64,000 nt of DNA from Trichoplusia ni (lineage: Eukaryota > Arthropoda > Insecta > Lepidoptera > Noctuidae), in contig NC_039486.1 in the NCBI RefSeq assembly GCF_003590095.1, positions 1,550,001 to 1,614,000 on the forward strand, written 5' to 3'. Shown here one piece after another: positions 38,101-44,332 of this stretch. Position 1 is the first letter of the stretch. Each line of letters starts with the position of its first letter. The translations under genes and the position numbers were made by a program. The notes under the pieces are model-generated. The model was not told where the DNA came from. It made no database searches and was given only the letters and a program-made list of their open reading frames with translations.

Positions 38101-41100
38101 TCTGTGGATTGGCGTGGTGATCTGAACCACTCGACTAGTCGTACAGTCATATCAATATCTGTCGTCACTTTCAACCTTTCTGGCCAACCTTTCGGGTGAT
38201 ATGCCCGTTGGACTGTAAATCAAAGGTTGTATCAAGTCATCGATGCACGAATTTCTTTTTTAATAAGTCATGTGCATAGGTATTACACAGCAGTTATCAC
38301 TAGTTAAGTATTAAAAAAAATAGAATCCTTGTTAGCACTCCTAATAATTTGTAAGGGTGGTCACACTCGAGGTTCTACATTAACCACACAAAAATAAAAC
38401 AAAGACAAAATATAACATAAAAATAAACAGCGACGAAAAACTGTTAAATTCAGTCTATGAATCACTTATTCATCTACAATTTCCATCGAAACTACTAATC
38501 TTATGTATATAACCTCTTTCGGACAGAGAATTATATATAATCGATTTTGTTATGACAATATTAAGCAATAAACATTTATTATCTGAGTAAAAACTATCAA
38601 GAAACCTCATAACGCGTTTGTTTAACAAGTTTTTAACTGCATTTTTTAATCATGTTTCCGCAATGAAAAATCAAGATGAAAGATCGAAAGATCAGCCGTG
38701 AGAATTGTCAAAAGGGAATAAATTATAGCACTAAGCAAATACCGTACATAAAAGTGAACAGTTATCTGTCTTGGTTGATGACAACTACATATTTTGCTTT
38801 ATCGGTTTTTAATGTTGTACTTCACTTCATGTTTGTCTGTCCAGCATTCATAAAACGAAGCTAGTTTTTTACGCGTGGATTTTACAGAGCATTTGTTTAT
38901 GAAATGGAATTGTCAAAAATCACCAAAATTATTTCGTTTTGAAATTAAGATATATCTAAAGTAAAGTACAAATGATCCAGATGATCCTAAAACTAGATGT
39001 GAATAACTAGCCTATTAATAAATATCAGATACAACCCTTTAGAAATCCCACTACCAGGCTCAGGCCAATTACTACGTTAGATAGGTATGAGCATTGATCA
39101 CTGCGCTAGCACACTGCAGGTTAGCAATTCTGGATCCAGATTTAATTTTCCTCAAAATTATTTTATGTTAACCGTTTTGTCGGTGGTGTCTTAAAATATA
39201 CAAGATATAATATATCATTTAGGAAAAGTCATATTCGTACTACCTTGTTTCGATCGAACCACCCAAATACGTGCATAGAACCGCAATTCCACCACCACAT
39301 ATCAATAAATGAAATCAAAATTTAAATTCCATAATAAATCGAATCGAAATAACAAGCAACTGTTACATTAATATATCCAATAAATTTGCCCATTAAATTA
39401 AAACCGTATTCAGTTGCATTCATCGTGTAAATTATTTGTCCTTTCAAAATGGGAAAGGATTGCATCAGAAATTCAAAGGCGCTCATAAAAGTTGCCAAGT
39501 GGATGCACCACGGCTCGCATCAACTCGTGATCTTTGCTAAGACAATGGGCGATTACGTACTGGTGTATAGACATCTTAGCGTGGTGGGTTTGTGGTCTAA
39601 GTGATGTGTTCAAAGCGGTGGAGGAATGGAAATCGCTTGTTGCTTTTGGTGATAGAAATGTGGATGTATCTTCAGAGGTTTTGTATGTACAAGCATGAAA
39701 TTTTGAAGTCGGTAACAAAAAATCATATAGGTTAATTTAAAAAAGAAAATGTGTATAAAAATAAAGCCAGATAATATGACGGTTACAAGTGCTTATGAGG
39801 GAAAATATGCTTAAGAAGTATCTGATCTTAAATAAATCCCAATTTAATATTGTTCCCAATCACACTTTTGAACTTGCATCTGCTTTCTATGATCCCTTAG
39901 CCCTAAACACAGTTTCCATTAAACATAAAGCTGACAATACAAAACACAACGCTGTACATAAGATTCCCATTATGTAAACTACACTTGGCATACACAAACC
40001 TATTCAACCCAACCCAGTTACCTTTCCTAAGACTTACGAAGACGCTAAAAGCTTTTAATTTGAATAGAAACCACTTGGGCACGATTTCAATAAATTTGTT
40101 AAAGCGAAATGAAGCTATAAGGTGATAGCGGTCAACGGGAGTTGTATCATTGAGTCGTTTGTACTTTATACGGTGATTTCCTATGAACATTAGTACGGGA
40201 TACCTCTTATTTACTCAACTATAAAGGACTTTAAAGAATGTTAAGTATTGGAGCAGATTCTAGCCTGTAATACAAAAGACGCTAAAGAGCTTAAGGCTTT
40301 CCGTGTAATTTTGGTGATACAAGATCCAGTTCAAATATTTTCTACTTCGATAAATAAGAAATATTGTCGAAGAAGTGGTATTTCAAGTACTTCTGTTTAT
40401 CAAGGTAATGTTGCTAGAGAGTCGATGGTAAGGTTCACTTTACTAATAAAATACCAAAGCAATTCCAACTTTCTTTCTAAGAATGTTAATGATTGTATTG
40501 ACAACAAAAATAGATCATATTATTGTTCAAACATTTACGGTGTTTTAGTTGACAGAAGTTTGTTTTTCTGTTCATTTCGGATTGTAAGCGATCCTAATTG
40601 CTGTTTGCATTCGGTATTAGGATTAATACCATCTTAGCTTCGATTACTTGTTCCTCTAAAAAGTTCAAAGCCTTTTTAATATGATGAGGATATAATTGAT
40701 TAGTAGACACTTACCTCGATCACCAACCGTAGCCTTCAGATTCCCGACGATCGTCCCAATCCTGACGTCTTCCTTCACACGAAAATTGTATCTTGGTTTA
40801 TCGAATAACGCTGATCCAACTCCAGCAGGCAGTACTGTCACATGCACAACAGCACTCTGAGGGGCAGTCAAACCACCGCCATCAGTCGCTGACACTTCCA
40901 AATCGAACCTCCCATTGGCCTGTACCAAAGCCGGCTTCGTAACCAAAATCTCTCCAGTACTCCTATCAATTCTGAACACATCGTTCTCATTTCCATTCAC
41001 GATTCTGTAAGTTATTGTTCCGAATCTACCAGAATCTGAGTCCGTCGCGGACACAGCTATAATCGGCTCGTTTGATATCCGTCCTTCTTTTAAAGACACG

Positions 41101-44100
41101 TTGTAATCCTTAACTGTGAATGCTGGTACATTGTCGTTTATATCGAGAAGTTGGATCTTCACCATAGCGGTCGTCGACAGGCCTCCTGCGAATAAATAAT
41201 TGGTATTGATTGTTCGTATTGTTTGTAATTCTATGTCTAATTGGCAGGTGGCTGATTTATGTGTTTGTCAACGCGTTTAGTGGATTTTGTGATGGTAAGT
41301 TGGATTTAGATGCGTACTTATATCATCTATTGTCCCTTCATTGTTAGTCATGTCCCTAGTTTTATTTTTAAGAGTTCTTGAATACTTTTGTTATAAAATT
41401 AGCTTTAAACAATTATTCCACGTATGTCAACCACTTTAGCTTTCAAGACATTGAAGTTTAGTGATTTACAGTAAAGTTAATATAATAGTGCAGCTACCTA
41501 TTAATTATAGCACTGTAGTCGCGTAAATTGTTGAACATTTAAGTTTACAACATATCTTTATGAAACGAAATATTAAAACTGTAAATCACTTATCGACAAT
41601 TAACATTTTATTGACAAATCTTTACAAAAGAACAAATATTCTGTACTACAAATTAAAGAGCCGATTCGAAAGGTAGAGTTTAAAACTGGAAAAAATCCTC
41701 GGAAATTCCTCTTGAAAACACAAAGTAGCCGCTTGAGCTAACGAAATAAAAACAGCAAGTGATAGTTGCAAAGTTCTGTGGTCATAAATCAGTGGAGTCG
41801 ACTTTGGGACCGCGAACAGACAACAGGGGAATTTATTTTGGGCTCACCGATGTGATGGCTTTGGAATCGTTGCAAATCATGGATATTTTAAAGACCTGTA
41901 TCGTCTACTCTGTTTTGGCTTGCTTACCAATATAGGAAGGAGGGTTTAGGTGATGAAAATATCAATTGTAGATGTAAAAAGTCAAGTCAAGTCCAGTTTC
42001 CATAATTTTGCATTGTTACTAGGGACCATGAAAAAGAAGACATGTGTTTTAAAGTCGTACTTAAGTTCTTCCCGTTCTATCTAACACAAAAATATTTTTT
42101 CAAACCCGACCATTTTTTCCTGAGATTAGCACATTCAAACAAACAAACAAACAAACTCTTTATAATATTAGTGTAGAATACATATATATATACATACTGC
42201 ACAATGTAGCAACATGTAGTAATATCATTACGTAGGTTCTATAAATTAAACTAAAGTCATTTTATCATTTTCAAGGCAAAATTATGTCGTGTGACATCGC
42301 GGTCTGCCTCGTATTTGATTTAAGCCCACGCGGTCGCCATGACAGATGCAATCTAATGCCTTCATTATACTTACAGGAAATTGATATTTTGAAAGCATTT
42401 AACACTCGTGTTGAAGTAAGTGAAGCTATTTATATACTAATGAGGTCTTACATGTGTAACAATTAAGGTAAAATGATTTTTTAACATTTAAATTAATGCA
42501 TTATTTTGAATTTAGGAATTGCTAGTTAGGGTCCGCAAAATTAAACTATTTTTTATTAATTTGTAAGTCCTGGCCAAAAATGGTATCTAAAGAATTAACA
42601 GTCAAAGCTTGGTTTAGTAAAAACCTTTGTGGAGTTATAAATAAATATCACAATTAGTCACACAAATAAGACCGCAGCATGAAATCAATAACAAATTAAA
42701 TTTATTCGATTTTTTTTTTCGATTCGGTCGACCAGGTGATTATTTTGACCTACTACGTTACGATACTTTATTTTAAACTGAGATTGCGGTGTTTGTTATT
42801 TTTTATTGAACAAGTTACTGGTGCATCGATTGATTTATATATCAACGTACTGAAAAGCGATATTTTTTGTATATTTATTCGTTTTTGGCATTTATTCTAC
42901 CTGACCATACCTACCATTTAACTGTGGAAAAATTTAAAAATAAATATAAAATTTGTCAGTCAAAATTGATACAAAAAAACTATTACAGAAATACTCTATT
43001 TTGTTCAGTTTTAGAGTAAGCTATTAGTAGTAAGAAGAAATAAAAAAAAACTTTTTCTATCCTCTGAAACCACTGTCTTCATGCAAGTAAAACATAGGTG
43101 AAGTGAAGGGCCTAAAATCAAAGATAACGCCCTTTAAATTCCAGCCAATACGAACCCATTAAATTTTAAGCTAAGACAATTTACTATGGCTCTGAGAATA
43201 TTGCGTAGAACTAATTATCAGAAAATTAATAAAGGTTTTGCAGAGGGAATGTTGTTAACCCACATTTGATAAATGCTATTTCTTATTGCATTATTACTAA
43301 TAAATAATGAGTTTGAAATAAATTGCTGCATGCAGAAAATTGGAAAATTAACAATCAAATTTTTTGTTTTCGTATCTGAAGGCTTTGGAACGGATTATAG
43401 GCCTCCCATCTCTTGCAAAAAGCACAGATTGTTTAAATAATTGTAGTTTATTATTTATTTGATACAACATTTTCCAAAATATATTTCATTAAATGCAATT
43501 GTACTCGTTGAAGTCATTTTCGTACCTACATCACTTAATCTTTGGCTTTATAGTATGAAGAATGTAAGAGCTAATTAATGGGCGAGGTATGGCCAACAGG
43601 ATTTAATTAATAATATTTTATACTTGAACAAAACTTGGTCATTAAGACATACTACCGAAGGTTTATATTTCCGATTAATTTGATATTTCTTAATGCATGT
43701 AACTCTATATTTTAAACCATTTATGTCTTCCTTAGCAGCTTTTTTATTGTTAAAATTTGTCTATCACAATCTCATTTGAATAACCTCACTTACCATCACA
43801 ATGCCCAATAAACATGCCGAATAAGCTTTAAGTAAATAAAATTTCTCAAAAATCACCAAATCCTCGGTCAGATGTAGACACCTTGTTTTAGTCATCCCAC
43901 TAATATTATAAAGGCGAAAGTTTGTAAGTGTGTATGTTTGTTACTTCTTCACGTCAAAACGGCTAAACCGATTTTAATTAAATTTGGTATGGAGTTAACT
44001 GTCACCCTGGATTTACACATAGGCTACGATTTAGTACGAGAAAATACCTTATTTCCTAACCACGCGCACGAAGTCACGGGTAACAGCTAGTCACTATCTA

Positions 44101-44332
44101 TGTGTAACTCTTACTATTCCAAAAAAGTTTGATACCAAACTAAATTTTACATACCTCTATCAGTAGCAATGACAGGAAATTCGAAGTCCGTATGTGCCTC
44201 ATAGTCCAAAGGAGCCGACACACACAGCTCTCCAGAATCAGGCTTCACTGTAAACTGTGGTTTCCCGAAGCTCTCTCCGAGGGTGTAGTTGACGATCGCG
44301 TTGACGCCGCAGTCGGGATCAATAGCTGACAT
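8540..44332 (-). CDS. ds: Dachsous, giant cadherin of the Fat/Dachsous planar polarity pathway, 3' 14 exons
   Basis: Dachsous is a single-pass giant cadherin that binds Fat on neighbouring cells and controls planar polarity and Hippo-pathway growth. Fourteen exons read right to left: 44332-44155, 41185-40715, 22320-22145, 21799-21570, 21322-21136, 20603-20180, 16336-15989, 15904-15750, 15668-14594, 14452-13732, 13613-12487, 12076-11786, 11615-11324 and 11168-8540. They total 8,304 nt (2,767 residues plus stop) with all junction phases compatible. About 22 cadherin repeats show repeated DxNDNxPxF linkers and LDRE/LDYE motifs. A transmembrane helix (9764-9832) and a 400-residue tail follow. The tail block YNWDYLLDWGPQYQPL, then HVFSEIARLKDD (8888-8977), is the signature of Ds/DCHS1 and separates it from Fat and other protocadherins. 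If there are 27 repeats as in Drosophila, the first seen is EC6. The signal peptide and about five repeats lie beyond 64000. Confidence 0.95.
11324..11615 (-). CDS. ds: ds exon: EC23 and start of EC24
   Basis: The acceptor is TTACAG before 11615 and the donor AG|GTAAGG at 11324. The join gives RILPEGTDSLEIGSVSAKDR. The repeat has DRDDGDNGKITYSI and ATDHGKPN. Its end, RISTGASSEIKPF, lacks DxNDN. It ends GQDTY plus the first two bases of an Arg codon. Phase 1 in, phase 2 out. Confidence 0.92.
11786..12076 (-). CDS. ds: ds exon: most of EC22 and start of EC23
   Basis: The acceptor is TTTTAG before 12076 and the donor G|GTGAGT at 11786. The join gives SVSEGTEVGTVLTSVTANDV. It contains LDFEAKKMYEINVTASDSE and VTDVNDNSPVF, and ends YNRILP. 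Phase 1 in, phase 1 out. Confidence 0.92.
12077..12486. other. ds intron, 410 bp
   Basis: This short intron lies between the EC21/22 exon and the next, with donor GTACGT and acceptor TTTTAG on the minus strand. It includes a small CpG-rich stretch (about 12200-12230) but nothing I can name. Confidence 0.5.
12487..13613 (-). CDS. ds: ds exon: second half of EC18, EC19-EC21, start of EC22
   Basis: The acceptor is TTACAG before 13613 and the donor AAG|GTACGT at 12487. It starts TFDREKTSVYHFEAVATDEG and contains NDVNDNKPIF, LIDQNDHAPRF and VVDVNDNQPTF. The EC19 end (RVGDFSDQTPTL, near 13170-13195) has lost the canonical DxNDN. It ends in the first strand of the next repeat (NVISVSEG). Phase 2 in, phase 1 out. 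Confidence 0.92.
13732..14452 (-). CDS. ds: ds exon: EC16, EC17 and first half of EC18
   Basis: The acceptor is TTTCAG before 14452 and the donor GG|GTAAGT at 13732. The join gives GSASNLTYMIPSG. It contains DREERD, VMDVNDNPPSF, a repeat with ATDKDIGANGVITYS, and VEDQNDNDPVF, and ends GIIFTTG. Two N-glycosylation sequons are visible (NLT, NIT). Phase 1 in, phase 2 out. Confidence 0.92.
14594..15668 (-). CDS. ds: ds exon: EC13, EC14, EC15 and start of EC16
   Basis: The acceptor is TTTCAG before 15668 and the donor CAA|GTAAGT at 14594. It begins VKEDAKIGHVVGTVACCDSD. The first repeat carries an acidic loop (SVNDDDEKQ). The linkers are VDVNDNSPQW and VTDANDNTPTF. The third linker, near 14690-14720, reads LQESTNVPPRF with no DxNDN, so it is predicted to be Ca2+-free. 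Phase 0 in, phase 1 out. Confidence 0.92.
15750..15904 (-). CDS. ds: ds exon: second half of EC12
   Basis: The acceptor is TTTTAG before 15904 and the donor AAA|GTAAGA at 15750. The join gives IKTSTVLDHEERSIYRLTV. It contains VLDLNDNRPTF and ends SSSLSFK. Phase 1 in, phase 0 out. Confidence 0.92.
15989..16336 (-). CDS. ds: ds exon: second half of EC11 and first half of EC12
   Basis: The acceptor is TTATAG before 16336 and the donor G|GTGAGT at 15989. The join gives NPVTGIITTKEILDREF. It contains ITDVNDNPPEI and a second repeat with EEQQPGAEVARVKAIDRDNG. Phase 1 in, phase 1 out. Confidence 0.92.
17745..17890. promoter_or_regulatory. CpG-rich intronic patch with NRF-1/Ewg and YY1/Pho-like sites
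   Basis: This is a GC-rich island in AT-rich intron. GGCGCATGCGCG at 17759-17770 matches the NRF-1/Erect-wing consensus. AAAATGGCCGAC near 17872-17883 resembles a YY1/Pleiohomeotic site. TTTATAAC and CATAAATT lie between. It could be an intronic promoter or a Polycomb-type element. No open reading frame is needed to explain it. Confidence 0.35.
18227..18508 (-). CDS. Unidentified 93-codon ORF inside a ds intron
   Basis: I do not recognise this product. It starts MNGGAFRLNSAYLRSHPNTP and ends ELVKVRTVIDLN. It is Arg-rich, with one Cys and no signal peptide or membrane segment. Base composition is balanced (about half GC), unlike the flanking AT-rich intron. A stop lies two codons upstream of the ATG. 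A TATA-like CATAAAAAGG occurs about 40-50 nt further upstream on the same strand. It could be a nested small gene, a transposon remnant or chance. Confidence 0.2.
   Translation of the reverse strand: MNGGAFRLNSAYLRSHPNTPELVSRDRVRAKFVNHLRRLYVAPIGRLRSSTGAPTMFPVAKTLPFMSIDSRRAVCDLWDLIELVKVRTVIDLN
20180..20603 (-). CDS. ds: ds exon: EC10 and first half of EC11
   Basis: The acceptor is CAACAG before 20603 and the donor G|GTAAGT at 20180. It begins IVEIQAIDKDTGNNARITYK, has LDRE and VIDANDNDPVF, then starts the next repeat (YEFQVEENQKAGAFVGKIA) and ends HVNPVTG. Phase 0 in, phase 1 out. Confidence 0.92.
20604..21135. other. ds intron, 532 bp
   Basis: This AT-rich intron lies inside EC10, with donor GTAAGA and acceptor CAACAG on the minus strand. 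I see nothing else in it. Confidence 0.6.
21136..21322 (-). CDS. ds: ds exon: end of EC9 and start of EC10
   Basis: The acceptor is CCACAG before 21322 and the donor AAG|GTAAGA at 21136. It encodes SLDYENLVRHTLIISAKDSG, then VVDVQDVNDNQPVF, then ESYSANVLESEAVNAK. The reading frame was worked out by hand across the whole exon and has no stop. Phase 2 in, phase 0 out. Confidence 0.9.
21424..21515 (-). repeat. SINE tail fragment in a ds intron
   Basis: GCCGCGGGGGGTTTCAATAA, then CCCCGACTCCGAACAAGC, matches on the minus strand the tail of the tRNA-derived SINE family seen at 34588 and 55232. No tRNA head is present. Confidence 0.45.
21570..21799 (-). CDS. ds: ds exon: end of EC8 and most of EC9
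   Basis: The acceptor is CTACCAG before 21799 and the donor TTAG|GTAAGT at 21570. It encodes VQITLEDINDNAPEFG, then VSVAESAAIGSVVYAAKATD and on to QHGLVTLLR. Canonical Ca2+-binding motifs (DINDN, ATDEDGG) are kept. Phase 0 in, phase 2 out. Confidence 0.9.
21800..22144. other. ds intron, 345 bp
   Basis: This AT-rich intron lies inside EC8, with donor GTAAGG and acceptor CTACCAG on the minus strand. Nothing further was seen. Confidence 0.6.
22145..22320 (-). CDS. ds: ds exon: middle of EC8
   Basis: The acceptor is CACCAG before 22320 and the donor CAG|GTAAGG at 22145. It encodes QPPVRYSIVSGDPDHRFTIE and onward to SSFDQTQ; the LDRE motif is present. It joins across an 18.4-kb intron to the exon at 40715-41185 (VGDRGQPPVRYS). 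Phase 1 in, phase 0 out. Confidence 0.9.
25487..25730 (+). mobile_element. Possible solo LTR or promoter-like segment
   Basis: Three imperfect copies of GTGAAACCTCCTTCTT-like units (about 25508-25575) precede TATAAAAG at 25602 and a TCAGT initiator-like site near 25644. The segment starts TGTTTAAG and ends GTTTACA. This looks like the enhancer repeats, TATA and start site of a retrovirus-like LTR, but no clear target duplication or flanking coding remnant was seen. It could instead be a cellular promoter. Confidence 0.25.
25918..26060 (-). repeat. tRNA-derived SINE
   Basis: On the minus strand a B-box unit (complement of GTGCGGGAATCGAACCTACT) precedes TTTGCATTAACTACATGCAG and a segment with a CCGGATCTGGGAG-like core. 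The layout (degenerate head, B box, tRNA-unrelated body) fits the lepidopteran SINE families elsewhere in the window. Confidence 0.6.
26368..26660. repeat. Unclassified segment with internal imperfect repeats
   Basis: The base composition is more GC-balanced than the surroundings. Around 26573-26630 two imperfect copies of a CCA(A/G)TATTC(A/G)AGC-type unit occur about 45 bp apart. Short ORFs run on both strands with no recognisable domain. It is probably a decayed transposon or pseudogene fragment. Confidence 0.25.
26921..27050 (+). mobile_element. 5'-truncated LINE remnant (RTE-like reverse transcriptase C-terminus)
   Basis: One frame reads YFAQRISIAIQRGNAASLLD, then FPDFGRDEDVFF and a TAA at 27044-27046. 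The RISxAIQRGNAAS tail resembles the C-terminal end of RTE-type LINE proteins in insects. Only the last 40 or so codons remain, as expected of 5'-truncated insertion. Family assignment is from memory of the motif. Confidence 0.45.
27471..27700. other. GC-rich patch with a C10 run
   Basis: This local GC-rich island contains a run of ten C at about 27584-27593, many CpGs, and CTTTATACAGTCGGCGATG. No protein domain was recognised in the open frame running through it. It could be part of an LTR, an unannotated promoter or first exon. Confidence 0.3.
32186..32338 (+). repeat. Dispersed repeat with CTGT microsatellite and LINE-like 3' end
   Basis: A (CTGT)n tract at 32196-32213 is followed by AACTCTCAAACCGATAGATC. 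A segment ending ACGTCTAGCAGTGGACGAAT, then AGGAGCTGATGA, follows. The last part resembles the GTTCAGCAGTGGACTG...GCTGATGA ends common at lepidopteran LINE insertions. Confidence 0.4.
32829..32990 (+). repeat. 5S-core dispersed repeat, partial copy
   Basis: It contains CTGTCTGTCCGTCCGTCTGT, then GCATGAACCGTGATAGCTAG and ACAGTGATAGTTTTCATAGA. These match the left part of the copies at 36376 and 50439. The 5S-like core is lost, leaving only TTTTTTGGGTG. Confidence 0.6.
33775..33835 (+). repeat. tRNA-derived SINE fragment
   Basis: AAAGTGTCGCGGGTTCGATT followed by TCCGCGTAAGAAAA is a recognisable SINE B box and following unit. The A box is not clear. Confidence 0.5.
34588..34745 (+). repeat. tRNA-derived SINE, nearly full length
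   Basis: Degenerate head GTGACGTGCCGTGTAGATCC, then CCGCGTAGGACAAGCATTTG, TCTGGGTGTCTGTTTCC, and a tail with the small hairpin CAAGGATTAAAATCCTTG before GTGGAAGTCATTTTTT. It shares its order of blocks with the minus-strand copy at 55232-55408. Confidence 0.65.
35320..35365 (+). repeat. Short TCAAATCAAATC-type repeat end
   Basis: GGTCAAATCAAATCAAACTT followed by TATTTG resembles the (TCAAA)n ends common in lepidopteran non-LTR elements. It is a short fragment only. Confidence 0.3.
35915..36060. mobile_element. MITE-like element with perfect 26-bp terminal inverted repeats
   Basis: Positions 35915-35940 are the exact reverse complement of 36035-36060. The repeat begins GATGTAACGGTTTACTCACG. 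The pairing extends to about 30 bp with one mismatch. The 94-bp interior is GC-rich (GAGCTGACGCGGCGGGATTG) and has no ORF. No clear target duplication is visible. The structure fits a non-autonomous DNA transposon, or a hairpin-forming repeat. Confidence 0.75.
36376..36646 (+). repeat. 5S-core dispersed repeat, nearly full length
   Basis: Blocks in order: GGGTTCCGTAACCAAAGGGT; CTATTACTTAGG; GTCCGTCTATCACAAGGCTG; ATCTCATGAACCGTGAGCTA; TGAAATTTTCTTAAATGATG; then GGTTAGGCAACGTTGTACG, which resembles GTTAAGCAACGTCGG of 5S rRNA; and an end CGGGAGTCCGACTCGCACTT. It is a multicopy lepidopteran repeat; other copies are at 50439, 54484, 55785, 63305 and 63911. Confidence 0.75.
37557..37712 (+). repeat. 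tRNA-derived SINE with clear A and B boxes
   Basis: A-box-like TAGCCGAGTAGTTGAAG (37563-37579) and B box GGTTCGAAC (37616-37624) sit in a tRNA-like head. A tRNA-unrelated body (ACAAATACTTGTCCTAAGTC, TGGGTGTCTTTGTGAATGTG) follows. It is not a functional tRNA gene because the arms do not pair as a cloverleaf. Confidence 0.7.
38030..38146 (-). repeat. tRNA-derived SINE, minus orientation
   Basis: AGGGGTTCGAACCCGCAACA is the complement of a B box. The complement of an A-box region (GGTGATCTGAACCACTCGAC) and a GGGGGGTTTCACAAA body segment flank it. Same family as 34588 and 55232. Confidence 0.65.
40715..41185 (-). CDS. ds: ds exon: end of EC6, EC7 and start of EC8
   Basis: The acceptor is CGCAG before 41185 and the donor G|GTAAGT at 40715. 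The join gives ATDRGGLSTTAMVKI, then the LLDINDNVPAF linker, a full repeat (VSATDSDSGRFG) and the start of the next (RVKEDVRIGTIVG). The linker after this full repeat reads VLPAGVGSALF and lacks DxNDN, so it is predicted not to bind Ca2+. Phase 1 in, phase 1 out. Confidence 0.9.
42105..42175 (-). repeat. Repeat fragment with AAAC tract and ATAATATTAGT end
   Basis: CCTGAGATTAGCACATTCAA is followed by six AAAC units and TTTATAATATTAGTGTAGA. The end is the complement of the ACTAATATTATAAA start of the Helitron at 43892, and the whole string is a common lepidopteran repeat end. Confidence 0.5.
43892..44090 (+). mobile_element. Lep1-like non-autonomous Helitron
   Basis: It starts TCATCCCACTAATATTATAA, has GCGAAAGTTTGTAAGTGTGT, CTAAACCGATTTTAATTAAA, TTTGGTATGGAG and ACATAGGCTACGATTT, and ends CACGGGTAACAGCTAG. 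The TC start and CTAG (CTRR) end are Helitron termini, and the body matches the abundant lepidopteran Lep1 type. At 199 bp it appears complete. It encodes nothing. Confidence 0.7.
44155..44332 (-). CDS. ds: ds exon: most of cadherin repeat (probably EC6)
   Basis: The minus-strand acceptor is CCACAG before 44332 and the donor G|GTATGT at 44155. It encodes 59 residues starting MSAIDPDCGVNA and ending FPVIATDRG; LDYE is present. It lacks the first strand of the repeat, which is on an exon outside the window. The Ser before AIDPD is at the position phosphorylated by Four-jointed in some Ds repeats. Phase 0 in, phase 1 out. Confidence 0.9.

Larger units (their letters stand above)
22321..40714. 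other. ds intron, 18.4 kb, repeat-bearing
   Basis: The donor is GTAAGT at 40714 and the acceptor CACCAG at 22321 (minus strand). It separates two parts of EC8. Repeats found in it are listed separately: SINEs, a LINE 3' fragment, an LTR-like segment, 5S-core repeats and a MITE. From 22321 to about 25480 and from about 28000 to 31800 I see only AT-rich DNA without recognisable genes. A 129-codon plus-strand ORF at 40248-40637 looks like chance. Confidence 0.6.
41186..44154. other. ds intron, 3.0 kb
   Basis: The intron joins ATDRG to GLSTT within EC6. It contains a Lep1-like Helitron (43892-44090), immediately upstream (+ coordinates) of the ds donor, and a short Lep1/LINE-end fragment at 42105-42175. 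The rest is AT-rich without recognisable features. Confidence 0.6.

Noticed and set aside
40248..40637. 129-codon plus-strand ORF beside a ds exon
   Set aside because: AT-rich, low-complexity-free but domain-free; no promoter or poly(A) support. I consider it chance, though it is long for this composition.
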